Positions 31,671 to 46,700 of a stretch of DNA of 64,000 nt are shown in pieces. The stretch's first letter is position 1. Each line of letters opens with the position of its first letter. A program made the translations under genes and the position numbers. Below the pieces are notes generated by a model. It worked only from the letters and a program-made list of their open reading frames with translations. It did not search any database and was not told the origin of the DNA. The DNA lies in contig OY294067.1 of assembly GCA_958510875.1 (NCBI GenBank), forward strand, positions 62,446,039 to 62,510,038. The letters are read 5' to 3'. Source of the DNA: Endomychus coccineus. Taxonomy: Eukaryota > Arthropoda > Insecta > Coleoptera > Endomychidae.

Positions 31671-31740
31671 ATGCAAATTATTACTTTATTCACGTTGATA
31701 ATTTTAACAAGCTCCTTTGGATTCGCAGAAATTACAATAG
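31671..31740 (+). CDS. iGluR-2 exon 1 (signal peptide)
   Basis: [19 protein letters not shown] is a typical signal peptide. Donor GTAGGT at 31741; phase 1 joins exon 2. Confidence 0.75.
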
Positions 31741-34700
31741 GTAGGTGTTATATTTTAATATTATTCTATTATTCTCCCAAATGATTGCAGATGTTTGAAA
31801 ACTGAATTCTTAATAATAAGAATCGAATGATTTCATATAAATATAACGCATATTAATGACAGTTTTCTCGCTTGTGGTATGTTCAGGACCGTAGTCGTAA
31901 TAATACAAGTAAGCGGAATTAATGAGGTACTAACACAACTCAATTATTCTGGTCGAAACTGCTACCTTGATTCTTTCATTCTTAAAGACCTATTGAACTT
32001 TCTAACTGATTCGGATGCCGGCAGGCGCTGAATAATTGGATAGTGCAAGTAGCTGTAGTAAACCCTTAAATTCGTTCCATGTGGAAATTTTCAAAATTTC
32101 AAATATTCCATACTAAACCTAGTTATCTGGTACACTAACATTATGCACCAAAATGGATGCAACGGACATTGTAACGAATATATATTAAGGGTTTTCCATT
32201 AAGAGCTACCGGATTTTATTATTGAATAAAATACACATTATGTGAGAAAATCTCAATACCTTCTTTCTAATCTGTGAAACAATGACTTACAATCATACGT
32301 GAAGAACAATATATGCCAAATGTTCACCTGGGTTTCCCTGACATGACAAACTTCTTTTGGAGAAATTTTCGATTACGTTTGAGCACATTTGCGATCCAAC
32401 ATTATGCGTCGGATCTCGTTCTTTAGTTCGCCGAGTTGTTGACGTATGCCTTGCTTTTCACCTGGCCTCACATAAAATAATAGAGTGGAGTAAGATCGTA
32501 CGATATAGGTGGCCAATTGATGACATCGCCATTTCGTGAAAGAATTCTCCCTTCGAACTGTGTACGCAATAAGCGCATCGTTTCCTTAGCTGTGTGATAT
32601 GTGGCACCATCTTGGTGCTATGGTACCACCATCCATCGTTAGTGCTTGACCATTTTCACCTTTTTATACCTTCAGCCCATAGTACTCACCAAACACGTTG
32701 TGAATGCATCGACTTTTCGTTGAGTTCTCTTGGATTTTTACTGCCCCATACACGGCAGTTCTGCTTGTTTACGTAGCCACTTACGTGGAAATGGGCTTCA
32801 TCGCTAAAAAAGATTTTTTTGCAAAAGTCATTATCAATTGCTTTATTTTGAAGAATGTCATTAACAAAATTACGACGTTGCCTATGGTTATCAGTTGGCC
32901 TCAATTCCTGTGTAAGTTGGATCTTATACGCATGAAGACCCAAACTTTTTCTTAATATTCGTCTTTTAGTGGTCTGAAGAAGACCCAGTTGCTGGGAACG
33001 GCGCGGAATGGACATTCATGGAATTTCAGCTACACTTTTCCGAAGTGCCGCAATATTTTCAGCGGAACGACTCGACCAAGTACGTAGTGGTGTAATCACG
33101 ATCAGATAATATAGTTTCAAATTTACGAATAGTTTTTTTCCGTTTGGCGATTATGTGGACCGAAGTAATCACGAATTCTGCTAAATGTATTAATTACAGA
33201 AGATGCACTTTCATAATAGATTTTAACGATGTAAACACACTGCTCTATTGTATATGGCTCAATGTTTATACTTGTACAAGCGTTGAAATAACAGAATAAT
33301 AACACTGTCATCAAATCATGGCACCTCATGATAAATACACCCTGGAAACTTTCACATGACATAGGCTATACTTATACTTTACGTTAGTTTTTTGCCATAG
33401 AAATCCCGGTCGAATTACATTATTTAATTGTTGGAGTTTTTGGCTAATCTAATGGGGCTCCATTTGAACGACACCTCAAGCACCAACTTACCTTCTGTAC
33501 TTTCCTCTCCGACACCCCTTTATACTACCCGATAATATTCAGTACCTTACCGTCCTTTCTATTCACCCAGTGACAGTTGACTTACGGCGACCTGACAGTC
33601 TACCACCCGCTATACATTGAAGTGTTTTATCTCAATTCATAACCTCGAGCTTCAGTGGACCATTCGGGCCAAAGACATAACTTTTTTCGATTGCTAGAGT
33701 TTTTGGCAAGTGTACAGTATAGCCCCTCTCGAACGATACATCTACCACCACAGTACCCTCTGTGCTCTACTCCCTGACACCCCTTTACACTATGCGTTAG
33801 TATTCAGTACTAATCATCCTTTCTCTTCGCTTAGTGACATTTGACATACGGTGACCTGGCGGTCTACAACCCATCATACATTAGTGTTCTGTCTCAGTTC
33901 GTAACCTAGAACTTCAATGGCCCATCCTGGCTGAACGGCTTAGCTTTTTAATTATAAGAGTTTTTATATTGGTGACCCTTTCCTTCTTCTGAGGCCCTCT
34001 ACTCCTCTAGCGGCTGTCCCCATCATCTACACATCTTTGTTTTCTTATACGAAGACAGAAATATTCCTAAGATATGTCTAATTTCTTATCAGCTGCTCAT
34101 CAGCGTGATATACTTCTGATCCCCCAGATGACTTCTGGATGTAACACGTATTGAGGTTACTTTGCCACTGCCAGTACTTTGAGCTCCTCTAGTGTATTCG
34201 GGTGTATTCTACCGGCATATTGTATAATGAGGACCTAATTGTCTCACAGGATATATATTCTTGGCCCTTCAAAAGTTCTCCACAATTTTTTCTATGGAAA
34301 TTCCATACCTTAAGGGAAGGATTGTACAATTAAGCCAACTTTACCTTTCTATCGACTTCCGTGTCGTCTGTAGATCAGACGATACACAGATTCTGTCTAG
34401 TTGACCACTTCAATTGCCTTTTAAATTTCTACAACTTTGCCGCTATATGTGACAAAGCATGTGAGTCACTCAATTCTCTCCAATGAGTATTTTTTTAAGA
34501 TAAGTATTTAGGTATTTGTGAAATGAAGTCTGCCGGTCATCGCAGCTTGAGAGCATTGACCATGATCTTTTCATCTGATTATATGGAAGGAGCAAAGGTT
34601 GAAAATAAGTTCCATTGCTGCAGTTGGACAAGAACCCACCGTACGTACCAATGATACATATGCGGAAACAGTATCCGATATACTTGAACGGGTTTTAGAC

Positions 34701-37700
34701 ACCAAATGCAATGACATATCTTCAATTGTGTTCGTTGTACAGAATGAATATTTACTGAATGTTACATATTTTATGAAATCGAAATATTAGCCTAACGGTT
34801 GAATGATTGAGCATCTGCAATGAGTTGAATTCATTACGAATTCTTCTTGCTACATCTCTTTCCATGAAGGTTCAACTATATTTCTCACACTACATTCGGC
34901 GTCCTCGTCATTTTCAACCAACTTGAAATCCCTGATTTTTTGTGGAGTTAAATATTTGAATTTTGCATCCATTTTTAAAACATTTAGCATGTTTTCTCTT
35001 GTGAGGTAATCAGGATGTGAGAACTTGTAACTTCTCAAGGACATATTTGATGAACTTGGAGTACCATCTTATCGAAAACCGGAATGAATTGAATCTTGAA
35101 AGATAATTTCAAATCGTTCCCATGGTGACGCATTTCATGACGCCCAAGATCTTGCCTTCTATAATTTTTCTGACACAAACTAGAAATATACATTTTTTAG
35201 GACATATTTTTGGGCGCTGACTTATAATATTCGTTTCTCATTTAGTATATGCTCTCTAGGATCCCAGCGTCCTAAAATAGAAATTGGATATTATTTTGAT
35301 CATATTCCAGGAGGCATTTTCGATAACGAGGGGAATGGTAGGAACGACGAGAGGGCTCTTCGGACAGCTATAATATTGGTGAATCAAAATAAACAACAGG
35401 AAGAACAACATCTAGAACCTGCAATAATCAATGTGGCTCCCCGAGATCCGTTCCAAGCTTTATTAAAAACATGTAATCTTTTTGAAACTGGAGCCTTGAC
35501 GATATTTGGTCCAGATAATCAACAGAATTTCGATGCAGTGCAATCCGTTTGTGATTATAAGGACGTGCCAGTTATTCAAAATAGATGGAATTACAGACCT
35601 ATGAGGGATACTATCATATTGAACTTTTATCCACATCCAACTGTACTCTCACAAGCGTACATCGATATCATAAAAAAATGGGAGTGGAAACAGTTCGTTG
35701 TACTTTACGATGATGATGAAAGTCTTCTACGTCTGAGCAATGTAATCAAACTATCACAGGACAATTCCCTCAAGGTTGTTACTAGAAAGTTAGATGAATT
35801 CAATACAGGCATTTACAGGTAATTCAATATATACACTTATAAACTATAGAAGAGTTTACGTTGTTGATACACTATAACACGGTGAATGAGAAAAACTCAC
35901 CCTTATCCACCAAAGTACTGAGGAAATCAATTTAATATATCGAAATGTGCCTGCTTAAATAAGATTTCGAACTACTAGGATATATGAGGGATTACCCTTA
36001 GTTGATAACGATTCCGATTAAAAATTTGAAAATGGCGAATCCAACATAGTCGTCTTTTTGGACCGAAAATGCACCAAAATTGAAAAAAGTGCGATTTACA
36101 GCTGAAATATGAATTTCTCAGAAAAATTATACATATCAAAATCTGAGTAAAATAATTTTCTCAATAGGAAAATCTTATTTTGAACTCCTCTGCTTGATAG
36201 TTTCAACCCCTATTCTTCGAGGGTTGCTTTGCCAAAAATATATAATAAGAAACCTTTTTTTTTGACAATCATTAAATTTCTCCCAAAGTTTGCAATTTAA
36301 CAGCAAACGCTCTCACAAAACCTTATTGGAATAGAAAGAGGGACTCAATATTATGTTCAATGTTCTCTTTTGTTGAAGAACAATTTAAAATAAACGACAC
36401 ACTTAATAAATACTAATCTTTTCTGTAGAGTACCTGTCACCTGTTCAAAGATATTCCGATAGTTCATAGTATTTTTAGCTACGTTGACTGGACTGTATGT
36501 GATGTTATGGATTCACATAATGTGGAAGCCAACTTCATCAAATATCTTACATTATAATATGGTTTATGTGATACATTGCAGCAACTGATAATGGGGCTTT
36601 CCATTTCATGCTAATCGAATATTGCCGTAACGCGTAATCGAACTAATTAAATCCATTAAGGCTTCCCTAACTTCACCAAATTTGTGTAGGTATAGTTTAT
36701 TTTCCGGCTCTCTGAGACGTTGAGGTTCAATCAGTTGTTATCAAAAAGATTTTATCTTATGATTATACATTGTATTACCTAGTAATGATGCTTTTGACAT
36801 TTTGTTGTTATGATTATCGAATTTGAATGTGTTTCATTGCAAATTTGCTGAAAATTTAAATTAACCAGGTAGGTTGACGCATAACTAACTGAAAATTTTT
36901 CAATTTGACCTTGCTGTGCTATAACTAGAGATAATTAGGTACATAAACAGAGAACAAATCCGACCCTGATATAAATAAGAACCAGGAGATGGTAATGGAT
37001 TCACCAACAAAGAATATTGGTTGAGCATTCGTTCAACATCCGGTTTGACTGAGGTGTATGTCAAACAGGAAAGGTGCCTCATTCGACTATGCCTGGCAAA
37101 ATTTTTACATGGATGTAGGAGGATATCAGAAGAGGTTATACAGAAACTAAAATTCAACCAGACTACCATCTTGGCACTGAACTGTTTTGTTTTTGATTAA
37201 ATTCAGAATGATTTGAGCCAGCAATGGAGCACACAACACCAAATCTAAAGTGAATTATAGTTCATTGGGATCTAGGATGCAAGCAATCTACAGGAAACGG
37301 AGTGGCAAAGATGGGAATCAGCAATCATATACAAAGCCTGCGCTAGCGTTTTATGCGAACTCAAAGGTATAGTTTAGGAGTGAATAATGGGATAATGCCA
37401 AATGCCATGAACCTCACGATAGGTAAGAGCATACCAAACTCAGAATACCAACAAAATATCAACTGCTATAGCTGGCTCGAGAGTCAAATCGATGAAACCA
37501 CAACTTAATTCAGCAAAAAGAATTCTAAATTACCATCTGAAGAATTTGCATACTCTGATACGAAACTGTCAGAAGGCATTACCCGAACATACTGGACCTG
37601 ATCAAAGGATATCGTTATTTCCTGGTTGAATAATAGTTTCAATGCACAATAATAGTCCATTTTAGATGATTTAATATTACTCTTAAATACCTAATATTTT

Positions 37701-40700
37701 AATATAATGGGATTTCATTTAAATTTTCAGAACTATCCTGAAGGAAATTTCCAAATCCGATTTAACCAACATTATACTCGATTGTAGAATAGACCATTTA
37801 ACCGACGTATTAATTCAAGCTCAACAAATCGGAATAATGAATAGTCAGTATAGCTTTTTCATAACTAACTTGGACTTACATACTGTGGATCTATCAGCGT
37901 TTCAATACAGTGAAATCGATATAACAGGGGTGAGTCAAAAAACAATAAGCTACAGCTTTCGAATAACAACTGTTAGCTTCTAATGTGTATCTATTACTTC
38001 GGAGTTTAGGTTCAATTAGTTAATATGGGAGATAAACTTATGGAGAGAATAAAGAAAGAAATGTGCAACGATACCAATAATAATGAAAACGAAATTAGCG
38101 ATGAATGTAATCTCGATACCAGTTCTGCTTTAATCATCGATGCCATGTTCATGTTGGATCTGGCTTTAAGTGAAATAGAACGAATGCCTACTTTCGAGAA
38201 AAAGGAACTGTCCTGCGATACGACTAGCAGCTGGGATTATGGATCTAGCTTGATCGCTTCTATCAAGACCGTAAGTTTTTTTCATACCATACGGAAAATT
38301 AAACTTAACGTTATTTTGCGGCCAGAAAGTACATTACATCACTAGGCCGGATATGTTGCCTAGCACTCCTGCCATTTGTTACAAGGTATCTCACTAATTT
38401 TCATAATGTCAACTCATTGATATTTTTTGTCGTATACATTTGTGGATCTGCTTGGAATCATTTTTCACATTTCTTCGGTGCTTTTAAATTAAATGTCTTC
38501 TTTTGTTTACGTCGCCCGAACAAGATGCAATATCAATTTTCTTGATAAAGACTATTGCAACTGTCAATATGACAACACAGATTAAAACATGAAATCCATT
38601 ATTTTAGTAGAGTATGGAATAACACATTTTTTTAAAACCGGCCAGAAATTAGTACTTTCCGGTTTATTTTTAGGTCAGGAAATCTCATTTTGTCGGACCG
38701 AGCTAGAAAATTATTGTGATAGTCCGGTAAAAGCTTTTAACGGACTCATTTTTATTTACTTTCCGGCCTATCTTTAATGCAAAAAATAATGAAATAGTCA
38801 GTCTAAGATAGCGGTCAATTGGTTTCTATAGTAACCGAGTTTTGTATTATTTAAAACTATAAAATAACTTGACATATTTTGACGTTTAGTTGAAAACGTG
38901 ACATTTATTATAAAATGGATATCTAACGGAGGTGCTGACATCATAAACTTAAAACGACATGGTGGTTGGAGTTCATCTCAAGTTGCCGAAGGTTACATTG
39001 AGGATTCAGTTCAGAATAAGATTGATATAGCTAACAAAATTCAAAAAGCAGGTAACTCAAACACAGAAATTGTCTCAAAAACTCATTATAATGTAAGCAG
39101 TTCAAAAAATCTCACGTCAACGAATAATTTTGAAAAACCGTGCTTACAGATAAGTAATGCTAATAATTGTACGTTTAATATAACTATTCAAAAATAATGT
39201 TTATATTTGTAAACTAAAAATTAACGATTGTTAAAAAAAATTGTTAAAATTAGTTAATAAAGAGTTCTTGTTATAAAAATGTAAACTGAAGCTTATGGTA
39301 CAACAATGCCCGTTTTAAAAAAAATATTGTACGTAATACGTCCCAAAAGTGCTTTTACTGGACTCGCAGGCTTGCAGGACTCGCCTGCGGCTCGCCCTGC
39401 AATTTGCCCACTCGTCCAGTGAAAGACCACTTTCGGGATTTGTTACGTAAACTATTATTACGATACATGGTCGTAAAATACTATTATATCTAGTACTCGT
39501 TTCAGTTACGGCTATTTCGTCGCCTAGTCCGTAAACATCTGAATTAGCACTTTTAATAAGTCATTTCCCGTCGCTGATATGTAAGTTACAATTGAATTTC
39601 GCCGTATTTTGTTTTTTTCAGGTAGGTCTCGCAAAAGTATGGTGAATATACCGGAATATCAAAAATTATCTTGGTCAAGGGTGGTTGTGGAATCTAAAAC
39701 GTGTGTCTTACTTTACGTTTGAAATAATTGTCACTGTCACACTGACATCATCAATAACCTACAGATTTCATACATATTTATTTCAGTTGTAAAACAATAA
39801 TGAACTACAAATTATGAAATAATTATGTGAACTTTGATCGTTTTCAGAGGTCGTGATAGCCACAATCCGGGTCAAAATCTGTTTTGAAATAGTTAATCTT
39901 TCGTAAATCGAATGACGATCACGTGAGAAGCCTGTAGCACGCGAGTTAGAAAAGTGCAAACTGGTTGTACCAAATACGGCTTTACGACGACTTTTCGCGT
40001 GCCGTTTTCGCTCCATGTAGTTAGATTTAGTATCGGACCGTGCCTGACGGCCCTTCTTTTTCCGATAAATGTCCATTAAATAGGAAACTTTAATTAAAAC
40101 AGTTTGAGCTATTCTCAGATCTCAGCTACGCGCGTCTAACGTGCGACGTACCAAAGGGAATTTTCTCGCGACTAAAATATACACGAAGCGGGTAACAGCT
40201 AGCAGCCCATAGCCAAAACACTTTAATACAACTGGCGCCGGTCGCACGGGGCAAGAAAAGGCCCCAAATTAACAAGACCGAGGTAAAATGTATAAACACT
40301 AACTTACGCGCAGCGAGCTCCTCGAGGCATATGTCAAAATGATTTCCTTCGTAGCTAATTACATAGGACGTTTGAAGTTCATGCAATTATGTTTTTAGAT
40401 AATTCGAACCTCCTAATTTCGATAGGCCATGTGAAAATCTCGGAGTCCAAAGCGCTAAAGACTTCTGAGTGTTACAATATTCGTATAAAATTGCGAAATT
40501 TCGCACTTTTAGAAACTTCAAATTAATCACGACATAATTATTTCAAACGTAAAGTAAGACACACGTTTTAGATTCCACAACCACCCTTGACCAAGATAAT
40601 TTTTGATATCCCGGTACACGTTGTACGAAAACTGGTTATCTAATCCTATTTTCTGCACTAGTTGCACAATATACTATTCTTCTATCCATATGACAGACAT

Positions 40701-43700
40701 TTTTATGATGAACATGCTATGCTTTAATTTTCAGTTTTATCCGGTGGAAAGTGTTGAAAAACAAGTGACAATTTTTATTATATAAAAGAAAATAACACAA
40801 TATATGATTTTCTGTAGAATGTCTGTGTAGATTTAGAAAATCTATTTAGGCTTAACAAGGATCAACCTTTGAGAGGCCATTGATGGAAACTTAAAAAGGA
40901 ACACTTCAAATCGAAGTCACGTCAAAGGTTCCTTATGAACAGATTTTTTTCTGAGTGGAATAGTCCCTTGTGGTGTTATGTGTGCTACGTCAATTAACAC
41001 ATTCAAAAATTGTTATGACTAAACCTCGGATTTATAGGCAACAACAATTGAAGATAAAGGCGCTTCTATAGGCAAAGATTTTTATTGAAAAAGGCAGAAA
41101 TCTTGATATATAGGCAACATATAGGCAATATAGGCAAAATGCCTTCAACACCATAATTAATTAATCAGTAATAATAATTTATTATTTATTATACAAAGTG
41201 AATTAACTTAACATTAATTTAACACAAATATATTGCACAGCATAATATTTGATAACATAATAACTTAATAATTGTTAATTAATAATCAAACATAATTGAA
41301 ACCACTTATAATTTTATCATTAATAGCTACAACTAAGTGCTTTTATATATTTTCTGTTTTAAAACTCTGTCTTCTATCACTTAAAACTAATTTGTACATT
41401 GAAAATGAACGATAATAAATAATAAATCTGACTTAATTTGTAGTTCTTCGGAAAATGTCCCATTGAAAACTTTCCCAACATCAGATAAAAACGAGAAATC
41501 TGCATCTTGTCAAAAACATATTTCATTTTTTTAGAAATTAATTGACCATTACTTCCAGGTGCTGATTTAATTTTTGACTTTCATATTTCATCAAAAGCTT
41601 CAGCAATAATGTGAACTTGATTATTCAGTAATATGTATATATGATGTAAAGTGCATCATTAAACGATGACGAATAATGCCAAGAATAAATACATATTGAA
41701 TTTCGAAACAATTCAGGTTCTTATTATTTATTCATCCTTTAATCCTTATATTATTGATAGATTTCTTGAAGAAACATTGACTCACGTTACCTCCTAAATA
41801 CAATGAATACGATGGAAAGTTTTATTAGTTTACAGAAGATGGAATCATCCACATAGGTTTTCACTTGTTTCCTATTATTGTAGATGGTTTCATTTAGGAG
41901 GAGATAGTTCGTTTGATTTAATGGCCTCACGATCATGTGAACTTTATGAGTTTTCATTCATTCATTCTGTTTCATTTTATTTTGATTTAAGAGGCAATTC
42001 AGTGGACTGACAGGTTTGATTAAGTTTGACAATGAAGGATTCAGAAGCGATTTCTCATTGAAAATTATAGAACTTCATGAAGATGGATTAGCAGATATTG
42101 GTACTTGGAGTACATCAAATGGTCTTACCGCCAAAAAAAGAAACAAGGATGATTCGATAGAAGAAGATACAGAAACTTTGCAGAATAAGACCTTGATTGT
42201 ACAAATATGTTTGGTGAGTTTCCAACCCACACTTTCTAACTAGGAAAGATTGTTGTGAAATTTAACTTCGAAAATATCCCATATGTTACCATTTCATTCC
42301 ACATTCCATCAATATCTGATTAGTTATATTTGAACTACCTGAATCCATGGTCATAATTAGCACTTGACTGTTGAATGAGTGAGGAATTGTTAGCGATTTC
42401 AGGTCTTTGGGTTTTAGGTTGAGCCTCATGCATATCTAAAAGAATCCCCTACAAATTTGGTAGGAAACGACAGGTATGAAGGCTTTGGAATTGACCTTAT
42501 AGAAGAAATAGCAAAGGTTGAAAAATTCAATTACAATTTCACTCTGTGTGCAAACAATAGTAATGGAGCAAAGAACCCAAAAACTGGGGAATGGTCAGGG
42601 ATGATCGGAGATTTGATCAAACATGTAAGTATATTTGCAGTAACTAATTCGAAAAATTCAGAACATAATTGTCATTATATCTTTATTCGTTATTTTTCTG
42701 TAGTTTCCTCATAGAGGTAGATTTTCATCCATCATAATGTTCAGGATCAGTAATATTTCATTTGGAAATATGGCTTAGAATCATCTTAGTTAATTAGAAA
42801 AGTAATGATATAATAGTATACCAGTATCTATAGGAGCATATGTAAATGTTATTCATCCTATTATACTCTTCGCAGACGAAGTTGGAAGAGTATATTGCTT
42901 TTTAACGAAATAATAAATAAAACTACTTTGTTTTACTATCACTGATATTTAATATAGTCGTTACTATAGTTTCAACACTAAACGTGTCATCTTCAGACTA
43001 AAAATGAATTTAATAAATATTATATCTACTATATATAGGTTAAAGAAGGATTACAAACAAATTTTATGGCTATAGGGAATAGTTTTGGGAAAAACCAGAG
43101 AGGGGTAAGGTGATTAGGTAATTCCGTGAGGACCTTAGTGGTGCGGGTATATTTACTAACGGACTTTAAATACTAAAATCAGGTTATTAATACATTGAAG
43201 ATATTACTGTAATATAAATCTAGTTGATCGTTTAGGATCTTATTATCATACATCTTCATTTCTATTGACTCTAATATATTTAGTTTTGAAATTTTATCTT
43301 GACTATGTAAAATTTGGACATTATTCAAATTAGGAAAGGTATGGCCTGTTTCTAAAATATGATTTGCAAATTTCTAAACTAAATATATTAGAGTCAATGG
43401 AAATTTTTAAAGGAATGAAGATGTATGATAATAAGATCCTAAACGATCAACTAGATTTATACTACAGTAATCTCTTCAATGTATTAATAACCTGATTTTA
43501 GTATTTAAAGTCCGTTAGTAAATATACCCGCACCACTAAGGTCCTCACGGAATTACCCAATCACCTTACCCCTCTCTGGTTTTTCCTAGAACTATTTCCT
43601 ACAGCCATAAAAATCGTTTGTAATCCTTCTTTAACATGTATATAGTAGATATAATATTTGTTAAATTCATTTTTCGTCTGAAGATGACACGTTTAGTGTT

Positions 43701-46700
43701 GAAACTATAGTAACGACTATATTAAATATCAATGATAGTAAAACAAAGTAGTTTTATTTATTATTTCGTTAAAATGCTAAACTATCAAAAAGTAACGGCT
43801 TCCACAATTGAATTTTTATATTGCTTTTACAAGTGCTATTTCTAAAAGCTTTAAAAAAGTTCTACAGTAAAAATTCCTTCACCATAATATTTTTCATCGA
43901 ATTTTAAGCAGCTGTGGAAACACCATTTGTATGTCGGTCTGTCTGTCTGACTGGATGTCCGTCACGAAGGTGCTATCATATTCAAATTTTGACAAAAAAT
44001 TGTTTAGCTGTTCGGTGACGAGCCCTATGGTTTTTCTGGGGAATCGTATAATACTCACGATTTTCTGAAGACTTAAAAATTTAAAAAAATCGTAACTCCT
44101 AAAATATACATCATTGAATCGATTCAAAACGTTTTATAATAAATTTGAGCCAATTTAAAACTGTTTTCACAAAAATTTCAACAACAACAAAAACGTAAAC
44201 CTAGATTCATACCGTACTTTAACTGTTTGAAACAAACAGCGATGAACCAAAGATATGAGGCTAGGATACTCGTCTTCCAACTAGTAGGCTCGAGTTCGAT
44301 TCCCAGAAACGTAAAATTTGTTTCTTAAAAACATTATTAATTTGAATGTTATTTTGCATAGTTGTGAAATGATAATGAAATAAATCAATTATGTAAAAAT
44401 CAGTATCCAAATCTAATGATTTGCGAATCTTTAACTTTGCTGCGCACACTATTCATCTATTCTTCAAGCAGAAATACTAGTTCATATTATAAGTAGCTGT
44501 TACACGAGGACAATGCCCGTAGAAGCTCATAGGTACAGGTTGTGGTGTCGGCTTCCTCAATTTCAAGCAATAGTCATGCATATTGTAAATGATTAGAAAT
44601 AGTTTATTTGAATTGTCAAGATATCTATGATATGGGGTGTTCTAACAAGGACATGTGTTGCTGTTAAAGTATATGAGCTGTCATAAGAGGTGTTTGTGAA
44701 ATGTTACCTGATGTATTGTGATGGGGTTATCTGCGATCTGATGCGAACAGTCTGAGCTGTGATGAGCTATCAATTTATGAGTTGTTTGTCAATTATGGTA
44801 CAATTAAATATTGATATTATGGATATTACACATTCCCAGTATTTTATTTCAAATGGTCAATATGATAATATATAGTCGGTAAAAATAATAAACGGTTAGA
44901 TAAGTTAGTTTAATATAAATATCATTAAAATATGAAATGGTGGATAAAATTAATAATCGGTCCGTATAATTGATAAGCCGTCCGTAAAATAATAAAGTGA
45001 CAATAAGATTAATTATCGGTCAGTACGAATTAATGAGCCGAATTCAAAGTTTTTACGGCATCAACGATTATAGCCCAGCCTGTAAAAGTGTGTGTGACTC
45101 TCTTCTGGATAGAATCCAAGAGCCTCGGCGTATGTTTGGGAGCCGAATTCTAAACATGTGAACTGAACAGTACTCCAGGACAGGTCGAATATGTGCTTCG
45201 TAGATTATGAGGAGGTGCTAGGATGTAAAGTAGCTCTTGACACGGAATAGAACACCCCGTGTTTGTGAAGGGGTTTTCGCAATGCACCTCACATGATCGT
45301 CCCATTAGAGGGTGCTGTTGGTGGTGATCCGGAGCATGGACATGGAAGCCTTCATTTGCAAATCTATTACCAGCTAATCCATACTGAGATTTTATTAATT
45401 TTTGCTGCCCATTATATTCACAATAGTCGATAGTTGAATTTAAAATATTGACCAAATAGTTACTTATCAAATTTTATAAATGTACTGAATCTTTTACAGT
45501 ATTTTACCGACTGTTTGTAATATTATTATGTAATTTTGATCATGCTATTGGAGCTGAATATGAGTATTTTTCAGAAAGCAGACTTAGCGATAGCAGATCT
45601 AACAATTAATTCCGAAAGGGCCGGGGCTGTGGATTTCACAGTTCCCTTCATGAATTTAGGTAAGTTTAAAATATACTTCTGAAGACGTTGCCAAAACCCT
45701 ATATATTACCTGACATAAGTAGTAGCAATAAATATAAAATATCAACTCCAGAATAGAGATTTCAAAAAATTTTCCCAAATAATTGACAATTCACTCTGCC
45801 TATTGACTATTTTCCAATTTCAAGACACCTGCAGTCGTTCTTCTACTAGAAATACGAAGAGGTGATAGAATCTATTAAATTTTATTGATGTAATTTGACC
45901 TAAATGTTGATGAAACATGCAATAAATTTGATAATATAATAATTTCAGGTATATCACAAAGTTTTCAAAGTCAAAAATACAAAATGACCTAAAGAGGCAT
46001 GACCAATAATAGTTTATGGCAGAAATATTTCGAAAACGGGCTGTCACAAGAGACGAGTTGAATAAGTCTAAATGATATCATGAACGACAATCTTAAAAAT
46101 GCAAAAAATGTGCTAATGACAAAAAAATTAAAAACGCGGATGACAAACAACCATCAATATGGAGATTAATGAATAAAACTAAATATAATTCAGATTTAAT
46201 CGAAAAAATTCCCCCTAAGAATCATTCAATATTGCCAAATTTGCATGTAATATAATACTATGTAACTGATTTCATGAGTAAATCTACAAATAGCTAGTTT
46301 ACTTTATCGGAATTATGGATGTTTCGGACACTCCATATTATAAATGATTTAGAAAAAGCCAAATAATTGGTTGCCAGATTTACTGAAACGGGATCCGTCC
46401 ATGATTTGCCTCGACAAGGTTGACCTCCAGTAAACGAAGAAACCAGATTAGATATGTACTTGAGATTTTTTCCTTTGAAGTTACTTTTTTATTTGTTACA
46501 GTAAGTGTGTCATTTTCTCAAGAGAAAAAGTTATCTAAGGTGCTAATCTTTTTATACCATCATTCAAGTAATTGAACTTTATAAAAAACAGCAAAAAAAT
46601 TATGGTTGTCATCGGAAAAAAACCAATGGCTGACGTTATTATGCAAAAACACATGACGTCATAAATAAAAATTTTATGTCATAAGATGGCTTAAACAACA

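Larger units (their letters stand above)
42901..43785. mobile_element. Second inverted PLE pair (family 2), 3' fragments
   Basis: Outer ends TTTAACGAAATAATAAATAAAAC and its complement, arms about 430 bp, slightly diverged. Both arms, reading outward from the centre, encode the extreme C-terminus of a PLE-type protein (SKLNILES, then [18 protein letters not shown]) followed by a 3' region and a hammerhead motif. Intron 6 of iGluR-2. Confidence 0.7.

Noticed and set aside
34599..35044. 63-aa and 64-aa ORFs in iGluR-2 intron 1
   Set aside because: Do not fit the receptor reading frame and show no domain.
44261..44310. tRNA-like sequence, and a similar one near 53749
   Set aside because: Only the B box fits; no cloverleaf could be drawn.
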